NCBI GenBank assembly: GCA_002455425.1
Contig: DKKT01000041.1
Span: 1 to 13,484 of the forward strand
Direction of reading: 5' to 3'
From: Chthonomonas sp. UBA6659
Lineage (GTDB): Bacteria > Armatimonadota > Fimbriimonadia > Fimbriimonadales > Fimbriimonadaceae
Length of the DNA stretch: 13,484 bases
How positions within the stretch are numbered: the first letter of the stretch is position 1; each line of letters starts with the position of its first letter. Shown in pieces: positions 7,632-12,917 of the stretch. Under the pieces are notes generated by a model. It saw only the letters and a program-made list of their open reading frames with translations. It had not been told where the DNA came from and did no database searches. Position numbers and translations under genes: made by a program.

Positions 7632-7986
7632 AGGGCGTGGCCTCTGGGCCGGCGCGACGCCTCGTAATCGTCTGATGCGCCTCTTCGATCAGCCCGGCCA
7701 GCGTGTCGTCATCGACGCGGTCGACGAAGACCCCGACCCACCCCCTGACCCCGACATAGGGCGGGCGGAAGAACGTCTCCGGATCGCTCTCCATCAGCAG
7801 TTCCTGCGCGCCAAGTGGTGCCGCGAGCCACAGCGCGATGCGACCATCGGGCTGATGGTGATCGTCGAAAGCGGCGAACTGACGCTTGTTCGAAGCGAAA
7901 AAGCAGGGCGAACCGTGGCTCAAGCGCTCGGTCGCACCCGATGCGGCAAGGCACAAGCGCCGGATCCGTTCGAGAGCGCACATCAT
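7630..7986 (-). CDS. MmcQ/YjbR family protein
   Basis: A 118-residue cytosolic protein of the MmcQ/YjbR (CyaY-like fold) family. Diagnostic stretches are L-E-R-I-R-R-L-C-L near the N-terminus, S-G-A-T-E-R-L-S-H-G-S-P-C-F-F (16-30), the G-R-I-A-L-W-L-A-A-P region (about 48-57), and the P-P-Y-V-G-V-R-G-W-V-G-V motif (74-85). Length is normal for the family. The biochemical role of the family is not settled; members are often called DNA-binding from a fold comparison. Two ATGs stand in tandem (7984-7986 and 7981-7983); a -10-like TAACAT ends 6 bases before the second, which would then be a leaderless start. It is divergent from the GspE/PilB gene. The last codons lie in the 19-base sequence that also occurs at 1-19. 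Confidence 0.85.
   Translation of the reverse strand: MMCALERIRRLCLAASGATERLSHGSPCFFASNKRQFAAFDDHHQPDGRIALWLAAPLGAQELLMESDPETFFRPPYVGVRGWVGVFVDRVDDDTLAGLIEEAHQTITRRRAGPEATP
7638..7656. repeat. 19-base exact copy of window bases 1-19
   Basis: The sequence TGGCCTCTGGGCCGGCGCG is identical at both places. Here it lies inside the 3' end of the minus-strand MmcQ gene and encodes R-A-G-P-E-A there. Such a long exact match 7.6 kb apart is unlikely by chance, even in GC-rich DNA. Confidence 0.6.
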
Positions 7987-7989
7987 CGA

Positions 7990-7995
7990 ATGTTA
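7990..7995 (-). promoter_or_regulatory. -10-like TAACAT just before the MmcQ start
   Basis: On the minus strand TAACAT is followed by TCG and ATGATG. The second ATG is exactly 6 bases after the box, the same spacing as in front of the glycosidase and glnB genes. No convincing -35. Confidence 0.35.
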
Positions 7996-8110
7996 GCGCG
8001 GATGAGCACCGGTTCGGACTGAGGCATGGCGCTCACCGGGGCTTCGCGTCCCTCCGGAGCGCACGAACTCCCCAGCGGCTCCGAGCGACCACCCCTTGAT
8101 GGTCCCTGGC

Positions 8111-8122
8111 TATACTGAGAGG
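8111..8122 (+). promoter_or_regulatory. -10-like TATACT and Shine-Dalgarno-like GAGAGG before the GspE/PilB gene
   Basis: TATACT (8111-8116) runs directly into GAGAGG (8117-8122), and ATG 8127 follows four bases later. If TATACT is the -10 box, +1 falls about 8123 and the Shine-Dalgarno-like motif would not be in the mRNA; the two readings exclude each other. No good -35 is visible. Confidence 0.4.
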
Positions 8123-8126
8123 AATC

Positions 8127-9398
8127 ATGGCGATTTCGGACCAGTCACAGACCAATTGGGGAGCGGCCAAGCGCTTCCGCCTGATCATGCGCGAGGGCGC
8201 ATCCTCACGCGAAATGGGAGGCGAGACGACCTCCCTTGCGGTCGGAATCGTCGACAACATCTTCATGAACGCCCTCGACACCAAGAGTTCGGACATTCAC
8301 CTCCAGCCCGAGCGCGATCAACTCCGCATCCGATACCGCCAGGACGGTGTGCTCCACGAGACCGGCCAGCTCCCCCCTGAGCAGGCGAACAACGTGCTCG
8401 CGCGACTCAAACTCGCCTCGGGAATGCGGATCGACGAGACCCGTGACGCCCAAGACGGTCGCATCGACATGGAGTACGAAGGGCGACGCCTTTCTGCCCG
8501 CGCCTCCTGTATCCCCTGTCTCAACGGCGAGAAGATGGTCATGCGCCTTCTCGACCCGCAGGCAATGCGCGTCGAACTGCCCAAGCTCGGCATGCCCGAG
8601 GACGTTCTCAGCAAGTGGTCGCGCGCGATCCAAGTCCCTTACGGTCTCATCCTCGTCACCGGACCGACGGGATCCGGCAAGACGTCCACGCTCTACGCCT
8701 CCCTTCATCAGCTCGACGCGAAGACGCGGAACATCGTCACCGTCGAGGACCCGATCGAGTACGAGTTCGAGCGCAACATCGCCCAGGTCCAGGTCTCCGA
8801 GAACCTCACCTTTCCTCGGGTCATGCGCACCTTCCTTCGCCAGGACCCCGACGTCATGATGGTCGGTGAAATGCGCGACCCCGAGTCGCTCGCCATCGGC
8901 ATCCAGGCCGGCCTTACCGGCCACCTCGTGCTCAGCACGATCCACACCAACAACGCCGTCGAGACGATCGGCCGCATGCTCGACATGGGGGCCGAGTCCT
9001 ACCTCATCGCCGGCGTCTGCGTCGGCATTCTCGCCCAACGACTCATCCGCCTCAACTGCCCGAAGTGCCGGCAACCGTTCGAGCCCGATCCCGAAGAGCT
9101 CAAGATGCTCGGCGTCGAGCCCTCCGAACGAGAAGGGGCCAAGTTCTTCAAAGGCGCGGGATGCGCGGACTGCCGAGGCACCGGCTACAAGGGCCGAATC
9201 GGCGTCTTCGAACTGATCCTCGGCACGCCCGAATTTCGCTTCGCGATCGCCCGGGGCGCCAGCTACCAGGAGCTGACCCAGGCCGCGCGCGAACAGGGCT
9301 ATCGAACGATGCTCGAAGACGGCAAGTATAAGGTTCTCAACGGGTGGACGACACCGGAAGAGGTCGTCAAGGCTGTCTTCACCCAAGCCATCAGCTAA
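8127..9398 (+). CDS. GspE/PilB-family type II secretion / type IV pilus assembly ATPase (short form)
   Basis: A cytosolic hexameric ATPase that would drive pilus or pseudopilus assembly, 423 residues. Visible parts: the N2 domain from about residue 35 with S-S-D-I-H-L-Q-P (54-61); Walker A G-P-T-G-S-G-K-T (179-186); Asp box T-V-E-D-P-I-E-Y-E (205-213); Walker B region D-P-D-V-M-M-V-G-E-M-R-D (240-251); His box S-T-I-H-T-N-N-A (270-277); and a C4 zinc site C-P-K-C (311-314) with C-A-D-C (346-349). The zinc site separates it from PilT retraction ATPases. It lacks the N-terminal MshEN/N1 region of PilB and most GspE proteins (usually about 500-570 residues), so coupling to the platform must differ. 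No pilin, GspF/PilC or PilM gene is adjacent; aroE follows after 4 bases. I cannot choose between PilB and GspE. Confidence 0.92.
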   Translation: MAISDQSQTNWGAAKRFRLIMREGASSREMGGETTSLAVGIVDNIFMNALDTKSSDIHLQPERDQLRIRYRQDGVLHETGQLPPEQANNVLARLKLASGMRIDETRDAQDGRIDMEYEGRRLSARASCIPCLNGEKMVMRLLDPQAMRVELPKLGMPEDVLSKWSRAIQVPYGLILVTGPTGSGKTSTLYASLHQLDAKTRNIVTVEDPIEYEFERNIAQVQVSENLTFPRVMRTFLRQDPDVMMVGEMRDPESLAIGIQAGLTGHLVLSTIHTNNAVETIGRMLDMGAESYLIAGVCVGILAQRLIRLNCPKCRQPFEPDPEELKMLGVEPSEREGAKFFKGAGCADCRGTGYKGRIGVFELILGTPEFRFAIARGASYQELTQAAREQGYRTMLEDGKYKVLNGWTTPEEVVKAVFTQAIS

Positions 9399-9402
9399 TC
9401 GG

Positions 9403-10209
9403 ATGGACTGGCCGGACGCGATGCCGACCGACTTCGCCGTGATCGGCGATCCGGTGGCGCATTCCTGGTCGCCGAGAATGATGGCCGCCGCCTTCGGTGC
9501 GCTCGGACTGCCCTGGCATTACGGCGCGATCCGCGTGCCGCTCGGCGAATTCGAGGCGGCCGTCAGCCATCTGGCGGATCTCGGTGTTCGTGGCGTCAAC
9601 ATCACCGTCCCTCTGAAGGAAGCCGCGTTCGCATGGGCACGCGACATCGATGCGGCCAGCCAGAGCCTTGGAGCCCTCAACACGCTCGACCTCCAGAACG
9701 GACGCGGCACGAACACGGACGCTCCCGGCTTCCTCGATCTGCTTGACCGGTTCGCGCCGAAAGGCGGCCGAGCTCTTCTTCTCCTCGGCGCGGGCGGCAC
9801 CGCACGAGCGCTGGCTCCCGTGCTCCTGGCCGCGGGATGGACGGTCCGGATCGCGAATCGCACCCGAGCCCGGGCCGAAGCCCTCGCCCAGGCAACACCT
9901 GGACTGATCGTCCTCGATGAAGCCGATCCCGCCGGATGTGACGTCATCGTCGACGCGACCTCCGCCGGGCTCTCGGGTTTAACTCTGCCGGTCCGGTGGG
10001 ATCGCGCGACCCCTGGCGTCCTCGCGATCGATCTCGTCTACGGCCGGGAGACGTCCTTCCAGACCGCGGCTCGCCACGCGGGCCTCCATGTCATCGACGG
10101 ACGGGAACTCCTGGTCGCGCAAGGCGTGCGCTCCCTCCACTGGTGGCTAGGCGACATCGATCGAGAGGATGCCCGAATCGCCATGCGGTCGGCGCTGAAT
10201 CTCAGCTGA
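9403..10209 (+). CDS. aroE: Shikimate dehydrogenase (NADP+)
   Basis: Reduces 3-dehydroshikimate to shikimate with NADPH in aromatic amino acid and folate precursor synthesis; cytosolic, 268 residues, normal length. Substrate site: G-D-P-V-A-H-S-W-S-P (15-24; Ser21 and Ser23), V-N-I-T-V-P-L-K (65-72) with catalytic Lys72, Asn93 in A-L-N-T, and catalytic Asp106 in N-T-D. Cofactor site: G-A-G-G-T-A (129-134) and N-R-T (152-154), the latter typical of NADP use. Late motifs are D-L-V-Y-G (210-214) and D-G-R-E-L-L-V-A-Q-G (232-241). The start at 9403 is 4 bases after the ATPase stop; ATG 9421 (M-P-T-D-F-A-V-I-G) is an equally reasonable start nearer the conserved N-terminus, and neither has a strong ribosome site. 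Probably cotranscribed with the ATPase gene. Confidence 0.95.
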   Translation: MDWPDAMPTDFAVIGDPVAHSWSPRMMAAAFGALGLPWHYGAIRVPLGEFEAAVSHLADLGVRGVNITVPLKEAAFAWARDIDAASQSLGALNTLDLQNGRGTNTDAPGFLDLLDRFAPKGGRALLLLGAGGTARALAPVLLAAGWTVRIANRTRARAEALAQATPGLIVLDEADPAGCDVIVDATSAGLSGLTLPVRWDRATPGVLAIDLVYGRETSFQTAARHAGLHVIDGRELLVAQGVRSLHWWLGDIDREDARIAMRSALNLS

Positions 10210-10210
10210 G
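10201..10210. other. Palindrome CTCAGCTGAG holding the stop codons of aroE and glnB
   Basis: A perfect 10-base palindrome. It contains the aroE TGA (10207-10209) on the plus strand and the glnB TGA (complement of 10202-10204) on the minus strand, so the convergent genes overlap by 8 bases. Confidence 0.8.
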
Positions 10211-10543
10211 AGCGGCCGCGCCGCGTTCCCCGGTGCGCACGCGCACAGCGTCGAGAACCTCCGAAACGAAGATCTTCCCATCGCCGATCTCACCGGTCCG
10301 GGACGCTGCCACGATCGCCTCGATCGCTTCCTCGAGTTGCTCCTGGACCACGACGATTTCGAGTTTCGCCTTAGGAATCAGGTTGAGAGCGTAGGTGCTG
10401 CCTCGGTACTTGTCGGTTCGACCCTGCTGACGTCCATAACCCCGTACTTGCTCCGCGGTCACCCCGAGTATCCCGACCTCCTCGAGGGCCAGCAGCACGG
10501 TTTCGAGTCGATTGATCCTCACGTAGGCTTCGATCCGCTTCAC
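10202..10543 (-). CDS. glnB: PII nitrogen regulatory protein
   Basis: A 113-residue trimeric signal protein that reads 2-oxoglutarate, ATP and ADP and controls nitrogen assimilation partners. It begins V-K-R-I-E-A-Y-V-R (GTG start) and aligns over its full length with GlnB/GlnK. The T-loop runs G-Y-G-R-Q-Q-G then T-D-K-Y-R-G-S-T-Y, putting Tyr51 at the exact uridylylation site; the B-loop T-G-E-I-G-D-G-K-I-F occupies 83-92; the C-loop R-V-R-T-G-E-R is at 101-107. The open frame extends back to 10681, but the extra 46 residues are not PII-like, and a -10-like TACCAT lies 6 bases before the GTG, so I use GTG 10543. No amtB or glnA is in the window, and GlnB and GlnK cannot be told apart without that context. 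Confidence 0.94.
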   Translation of the reverse strand: MKRIEAYVRINRLETVLLALEEVGILGVTAEQVRGYGRQQGRTDKYRGSTYALNLIPKAKLEIVVVQEQLEEAIEAIVAASRTGEIGDGKIFVSEVLDAVRVRTGERGAAALS

Positions 10544-10549
10544 GATCCG

Positions 10550-10555
10550 ATGGTA
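10550..10555 (-). promoter_or_regulatory. -10-like TACCAT, 6 bases before the glnB GTG
   Basis: On the minus strand TACCAT is followed by CGGATC and then GTG. No Shine-Dalgarno motif is evident. The spacing equals that at the glycosidase gene and at the second ATG of the MmcQ gene. Confidence 0.35.
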
Positions 10556-10682
10556 CACCGAACGACCGCCGATGCGGTTTCCACCGTGTTGGGACCGACC
10601 CTCATCGCCTCCATCCCGAGTCCTTCTTCGTGCCGTTGGCCATTCCTGAGCGCTCAGAGGTCGCGCAGGATGTTCCCCCATA

Positions 10683-10990
10683 ATGGATGTCCAGCCGAAG
10701 ACCTTCGTGTTAGAAGGCTCGGACGATCTGCTTCTGAAGGGGCCGACGCGGAGCCGGGTCGTCTTGACCCCGAATCCGAGATCGTGGCGTGCCGGACGAG
10801 GGATTTGCTGACCGATCCGCTGGGATCTTTGGTCCGCGAGATCGCTTCGGGGGCAAGCTTGGGTAGTCTGGTCGAGATGTACCGGTACGGGACGCTGGTG
10901 AAGGACACCGGAGCGGCCACCGCACCGTTCGTGTTCGTTGCGGCGTATGAATGCTCAAGACTTGCGCACGTGACTCGGCAAAAGGAATAA
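10683..10990 (+). pseudogene. Hypothetical gene, apparently frameshifted
   Basis: ATG 10683 opens a frame reading M-D-V-Q-P-K-T-F-V-L-E-G-S-D-D-L-L-L-K-G that stops at 10811 after 42 codons. From about 10745 the next frame (-1) looks more gene-like (D-P-E-S-E-I-V-A-C-R-T-R-D-L-L-T-D-P-L then L-V-E-M-Y-R-Y-G-T-L-V) and runs to TAA 10988-10990. Third-position G/C is high in the first frame before, and in the second frame after, this point. Adding one base in the G-run at 10739-10742 would join them into one product of about 100 residues. I do not recognise the family. A small membrane-protein gene follows after 10 bases, perhaps in the same operon. A sequencing or assembly error is as likely as true decay. 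Confidence 0.4.
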
Positions 10991-11000
10991 GAGAACGAAC

Positions 11001-11192
11001 ATGGTTGACAACAAGCAATATGCAGGTCAAGTGCTCATCTATGTCGGGCTCGCCTATTTCGTTTTGGTTGCAGCAAGGATGAAGTCAAGGTTCAGAGCTT
11101 CATGGCACGAGGTTGTGGTCGTCGTCATCATGCTTCTGATATTGAGCGTACTGCTTCCGGTCGTGTTTGGATCCGTGGGTCCGGAGCCTTAG
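11001..11192 (+). CDS. Small two-helix membrane protein
   Basis: A 63-residue hypothetical protein. Residues about 8-25 (V-L-I-Y-V-G-L-A-Y-F-V-L-V-A-A) and about 37-57 (V-V-V-V-V-I-M-L-L-I-L-S-V-L-L-P-V-V) look like membrane helices joined by a short basic loop (R-M-K-S-R-F-R). The C-terminus is G-P-E-P. A weak GAGA at 10991-10994 precedes ATG 11001. It lies 10 bases after the frameshifted hypothetical gene and just before Rhs-like debris. Immunity proteins of Rhs and contact-dependent toxins are often small membrane proteins, but nothing here proves that role. No family recognised. Confidence 0.5.
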   Translation: MVDNKQYAGQVLIYVGLAYFVLVAARMKSRFRASWHEVVVVVIMLLILSVLLPVVFGSVGPEP

Positions 11193-11198
11193 CGACCC

Positions 11199-11240
11199 AA
11201 CGTCTACGCTTGACGGCGTCGGCAACCTCAAGACGATGCG
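11199..11240 (+). pseudogene. Possible Rhs/YD-repeat relic
   Basis: One plus-strand frame reads T-S-T-L-D-G-V-G-N-L-K-T-M, which matches the YD/Rhs repeat theme (T-x-D-x-x-G-N-L). The resemblance fades within about 20 codons and the frame ends at a TAG near 11342. It is short, so chance cannot be excluded, but two other Rhs pieces lie in the same 2.3 kb. Confidence 0.35.
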
Positions 11241-11470
11241 GGAGCGCGGGAACTTGCCCAAGTCGGACCCGCGCCGACCCAGACGCCATGCCCTGGGACG
11301 GGTAGTGACGCCTCTAACGGAGAGGTTCGCGTTCAGTTGCTAGGAGTTCGACCGCCACCAGACAAGGTGCACTGAGGATCGCTCCCGGGAGGCTCGGAAG
11401 AGGCCAAGTACTCACAAGCCGTCACACCGCGACGGGGCAACGGACGGTGAGCCCCGTCGACTTCACTCTC

Positions 11471-11505
11471 CACCAACCTCTCCTCCACGCGAGGAGAAGT
11501 TGGTG
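11471..11505. repeat. Strong imperfect hairpin (REP/MITE-like)
   Basis: CACCAAC (11471-11477) pairs with GTTGGTG (11499-11505), and TCTCCTC (11479-11485) with GAGGAGA (11491-11497). One C-A mismatch separates the two helices and the loop is CACGC. This is the strongest hairpin I found in the window, and no T-run follows it. Confidence 0.7.
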
Positions 11506-11520
11506 ACGGTTCGCCCCGAA

Positions 11521-11537
11521 CCGGCCGAAGAGGCCGG
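11521..11537. repeat. Hairpin CCGGCC-GAAGA-GGCCGG
   Basis: A perfect 6-base stem with a 5-base loop, 15 bases after the larger hairpin. It may be part of the same compound repeat element. Confidence 0.55.
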
Positions 11538-11559
11538 AATCCTCGCGTTGCCCAGAGAC

Positions 11560-11595
11560 CACCTCACCCGGTTCACCTAGCTCACCGACCTCACC
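11560..11595. repeat. Four 9-base tandem units ending in TTCACC/CTCACC
   Basis: The units are CACCTCACC, CGGTTCACC, TAGCTCACC and GACCTCACC. Positions 5-9 (T-C-A-C-C) are the same in all four, and the first three or four bases vary. Confidence 0.65.
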
Positions 11596-11637
11596 CCAAG
11601 GGGCGGAGAGGTGATTCGATCTTCGCCCGGTGCTAGG

Positions 11638-11657
11638 GCACACCATGCAGGGTGTGC
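11638..11657. repeat. Hairpin GCACACC-ATGCAG-GGTGTGC
   Basis: A perfect 7-base stem with a 6-base loop, 77 bases before the Rhs-junction repeat. No T-run follows. Confidence 0.55.
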
Positions 11658-11733
11658 TCGGGTGCCTGTCACACTGAAAGTGCCCGCCATCAATCATGTG
11701 GATGCCGCACCACCTGGAAGCAACAGGAATGCC

Positions 11734-11756
11734 TCGTATCCGGTGTATGATGGACA
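11734..11756. repeat. 23-base Rhs-junction direct repeat, copy 1
   Basis: These 23 bases (TCGTATCCGG followed by TGTATGATGGACA) are identical to 13462-13484. In the plus frame they encode S-Y-P-V-Y-D-G, an Rhs core motif, and the flanking bases extend it to N-A-S-Y-P-V-Y-D-G-H-G. Beyond it the Rhs-like frame runs into the start of a membrane protein. Confidence 0.85.
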
Positions 11757-11763
11757 TGGAACC

Positions 11764-12084
11764 ATGATCTTGACCCTCGCATTGATCTTGGCTGCTGTCC
11801 TTGCCCTCATCGGTGCCGGCTTCCTATTGAAGCTTGCCAATGTGAGTGAGTATGGGGCACCGACGTACTGGAGAGAAAGTTGGTACTGGAGCAGATTTCG
11901 CTTAAGTACTTATGCGGATCAGCTCGAGCAGCTTCCAGATGCCACACTTACGCCGATTGCGTCTCGCCTTGCCGCATGCTTAAGGAAGGAGATGTCGGAG
12001 CAGGAGATCGGGCTCGATACCGAAATCCGTGCCCTACAGATCCTGCTTCGAAGGGAAGCGACTCGGAGAAGGAAGATTAGGTGA
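11764..12084 (+). CDS. Small membrane-anchored protein at an Rhs junction
   Basis: A 106-residue hypothetical protein. Residues 2-24 (I-L-T-L-A-L-I-L-A-A-V-L-A-L-I-G-A-G-F-L-L-K-L) form one strong N-terminal membrane helix; the rest is soluble, Trp/Tyr-rich at 34-47 and then helical and charged, ending R-R-R-K-I-R. ATG 11764 is chosen as the first good start, but the same frame continues upstream through the Rhs core peptide (N-A-S-Y-P-V-Y-D-G-H-G-T-M) to 11611. It could therefore once have been an Rhs tip rather than a free protein. The Shine-Dalgarno signal is weak. An FGE-like gene follows after 19 bases, probably in the same transcript. I do not recognise a family; an immunity or tip-linked role is inference from position only. 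Confidence 0.55.
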   Translation: MILTLALILAAVLALIGAGFLLKLANVSEYGAPTYWRESWYWSRFRLSTYADQLEQLPDATLTPIASRLAACLRKEMSEQEIGLDTEIRALQILLRREATRRRKIR

Positions 12085-12089
12085 ACCCT

Positions 12090-12094
12090 GAGGT
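12090..12094 (+). promoter_or_regulatory. Shine-Dalgarno GAGGT for the FGE-like gene
   Basis: GAGGT ends 9 bases before ATG 12104 and supports that start over the in-frame ATG at 12116. A clear ribosome site here contrasts with the nuoM, glnB and glycosidase starts. Confidence 0.5.
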
Positions 12095-12103
12095 AGGCGG
12101 CGA

Positions 12104-12856
12104 ATGATCGAGAGAATGGTGACCATTCCGAAGGGATGGTTCCTACAAGGATGTATCCCGGAAGACGTTCTCCAGCAAGGAGTCCACGACGAACTGGCCG
12201 ATGCCCGGCCCCAGCGACGCGTATATCTAAGCGCTTACCAGATTGACAAGTACCCGGTCACCAACGCGGACTACTTTGCGTACCTCCAAGAGCTGCGTAG
12301 TCGCGAAATGGACCTCACCGTCGCCTTGCCTGGTGGTTGGAACCAAGACCCCTTGTCCTACGGGGATGGGTCTGGTGAGTGGCCCGTAGTGGGTGTTACC
12401 TGGTACCAGGCACGGTCGTACGCTCTCCATTACGACAAAATGCTGCCGACGGAGGCTCAGTGGGAGCGCGCGGCACGCTGGACTGACGGGCGTAAGTTTC
12501 CATGGGGTAATACGTTTGATAGGGAGTGTGGGAACTTTGAAAGGGATAAGGAGGAGGGTCGTTGCATGATCGCATCTGTTTTCAAGCATTTGCGTGGACA
12601 GAGTCCGGATGGATGCGTCGATATGCTTGGGAATGCCGACGAGTGGGTTCGTGACTGTTATGTGCCGAATGCTTACCTGGTATCGCCGGAATGCGATCCC
12701 TTCTTGGATTGCACGGCCGCAAAGGAGGATTGTGCCCGTGTGATCAGAGGATGCTCATATGGTTGGCCGTACCCGCATGTTTGTAAGAGATTCTATGAGA
12801 GGGCAAACGACGCATGGGCAACCGTCGGATTTAGATGTTTGCGCGAAGCGGGTTGA
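12104..12856 (+). CDS. Formylglycine-generating enzyme (SUMF1/FGE-sulfatase) family protein
   Basis: A 250-residue single-domain protein of the FGE-sulfatase fold, normal domain length. Landmarks in order: I-P-K-G-W-F-L-Q-G (8-16), Y-Q-I-D-K-Y-P-V-T-N-A-D-Y (45-57), V-G-V-T-W-Y-Q-A (96-103), L-P-T-E-A-Q-W-E-R-A-A-R (114-125), P-W-G-N (133-136), D-M-L-G-N-A-D-E-W-V (173-182), R-V-I-R-G-C-S-Y (212-219) and G-F-R-C-L (242-246). True FGEs oxidise a sulfatase Cys using a Cys pair after the R-G-G-S motif; here Cys227 could match the second Cys, but Trp221 stands near the first, so the classical activity is doubtful. Many bacterial homologues serve other roles. No signal peptide. The codons are more A/T-rich than in the chromosomal genes, and it sits between two Rhs pieces, which suggests it is transferred cargo. 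No sulfatase is nearby. Confidence 0.88.
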   Translation: MIERMVTIPKGWFLQGCIPEDVLQQGVHDELADARPQRRVYLSAYQIDKYPVTNADYFAYLQELRSREMDLTVALPGGWNQDPLSYGDGSGEWPVVGVTWYQARSYALHYDKMLPTEAQWERAARWTDGRKFPWGNTFDRECGNFERDKEEGRCMIASVFKHLRGQSPDGCVDMLGNADEWVRDCYVPNAYLVSPECDPFLDCTAAKEDCARVIRGCSYGWPYPHVCKRFYERANDAWATVGFRCLREAG

Positions 12857-12864
12857 CCTCGGAC

Positions 12865-12902
12865 AGGAGGCGCGAGTCATGAAGAATCAGTTTAGTGAAT
12901 AG
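12865..12902 (+). other. Shine-Dalgarno AGGAGG followed by a 7-codon open frame
   Basis: AGGAGG (12865-12870), 8 bases, then ATG 12879 reads M-K-N-Q-F-S-E and stops at TAG 12900-12902. It is the best ribosome site in the window but leads nowhere. It may be the start of a gene whose body was lost when the Rhs piece was joined nearby, or a leader peptide. Confidence 0.3.
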
Positions 12903-12917
12903 TTGTTTGAAAAGTGA

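Larger units (their letters stand above)
11193..11763. other. Gene-free stretch with Rhs debris, hairpins and short repeats
   Basis: About 570 bases without a convincing intact gene. It holds a likely Rhs/YD-repeat relic near 11199-11240, a 15-base-arm hairpin at 11471-11505, a second hairpin at 11521-11537, a 9-base tandem array at 11560-11595, a third hairpin at 11638-11657 and the Rhs-junction repeat at 11734-11756. The open frames crossing it on either strand run through these repeats and do not look like protein. Confidence 0.5.

Noticed and set aside
8096..8101. TTGATG as a -35 element for the GspE/PilB promoter
   Set aside because: It is only 9 bases from TATACT, far too close for a sigma-70 type promoter.
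8205..9386. 393-codon minus-strand frame opposite the GspE/PilB gene
   Set aside because: It is an antisense shadow; the plus frame holds all ATPase motifs.
10544..10681. Upstream extension of the PII frame by 46 codons
   Set aside because: The added residues have no PII similarity, and the standard PII N-terminus starts at the GTG.
10737..10745. Programmed -1 frameshift signal in the hypothetical gene
   Set aside because: The bases do not form an X-XXY-YYZ slippery heptamer in the zero frame and I see no clear downstream stem.
11560..11595. CRISPR-like array
   Set aside because: The units are 9 bases with no spacers and only a 5-base invariant core, and there are no cas genes.
11422..11757. 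111-codon minus-strand frame over the repeat-rich spacer
   Set aside because: It reads through the hairpins and the 9-base array (giving G-E-V-G-E-L-G-E-P-G-E-V) and the antisense of the Rhs motif, so it is not protein-like.
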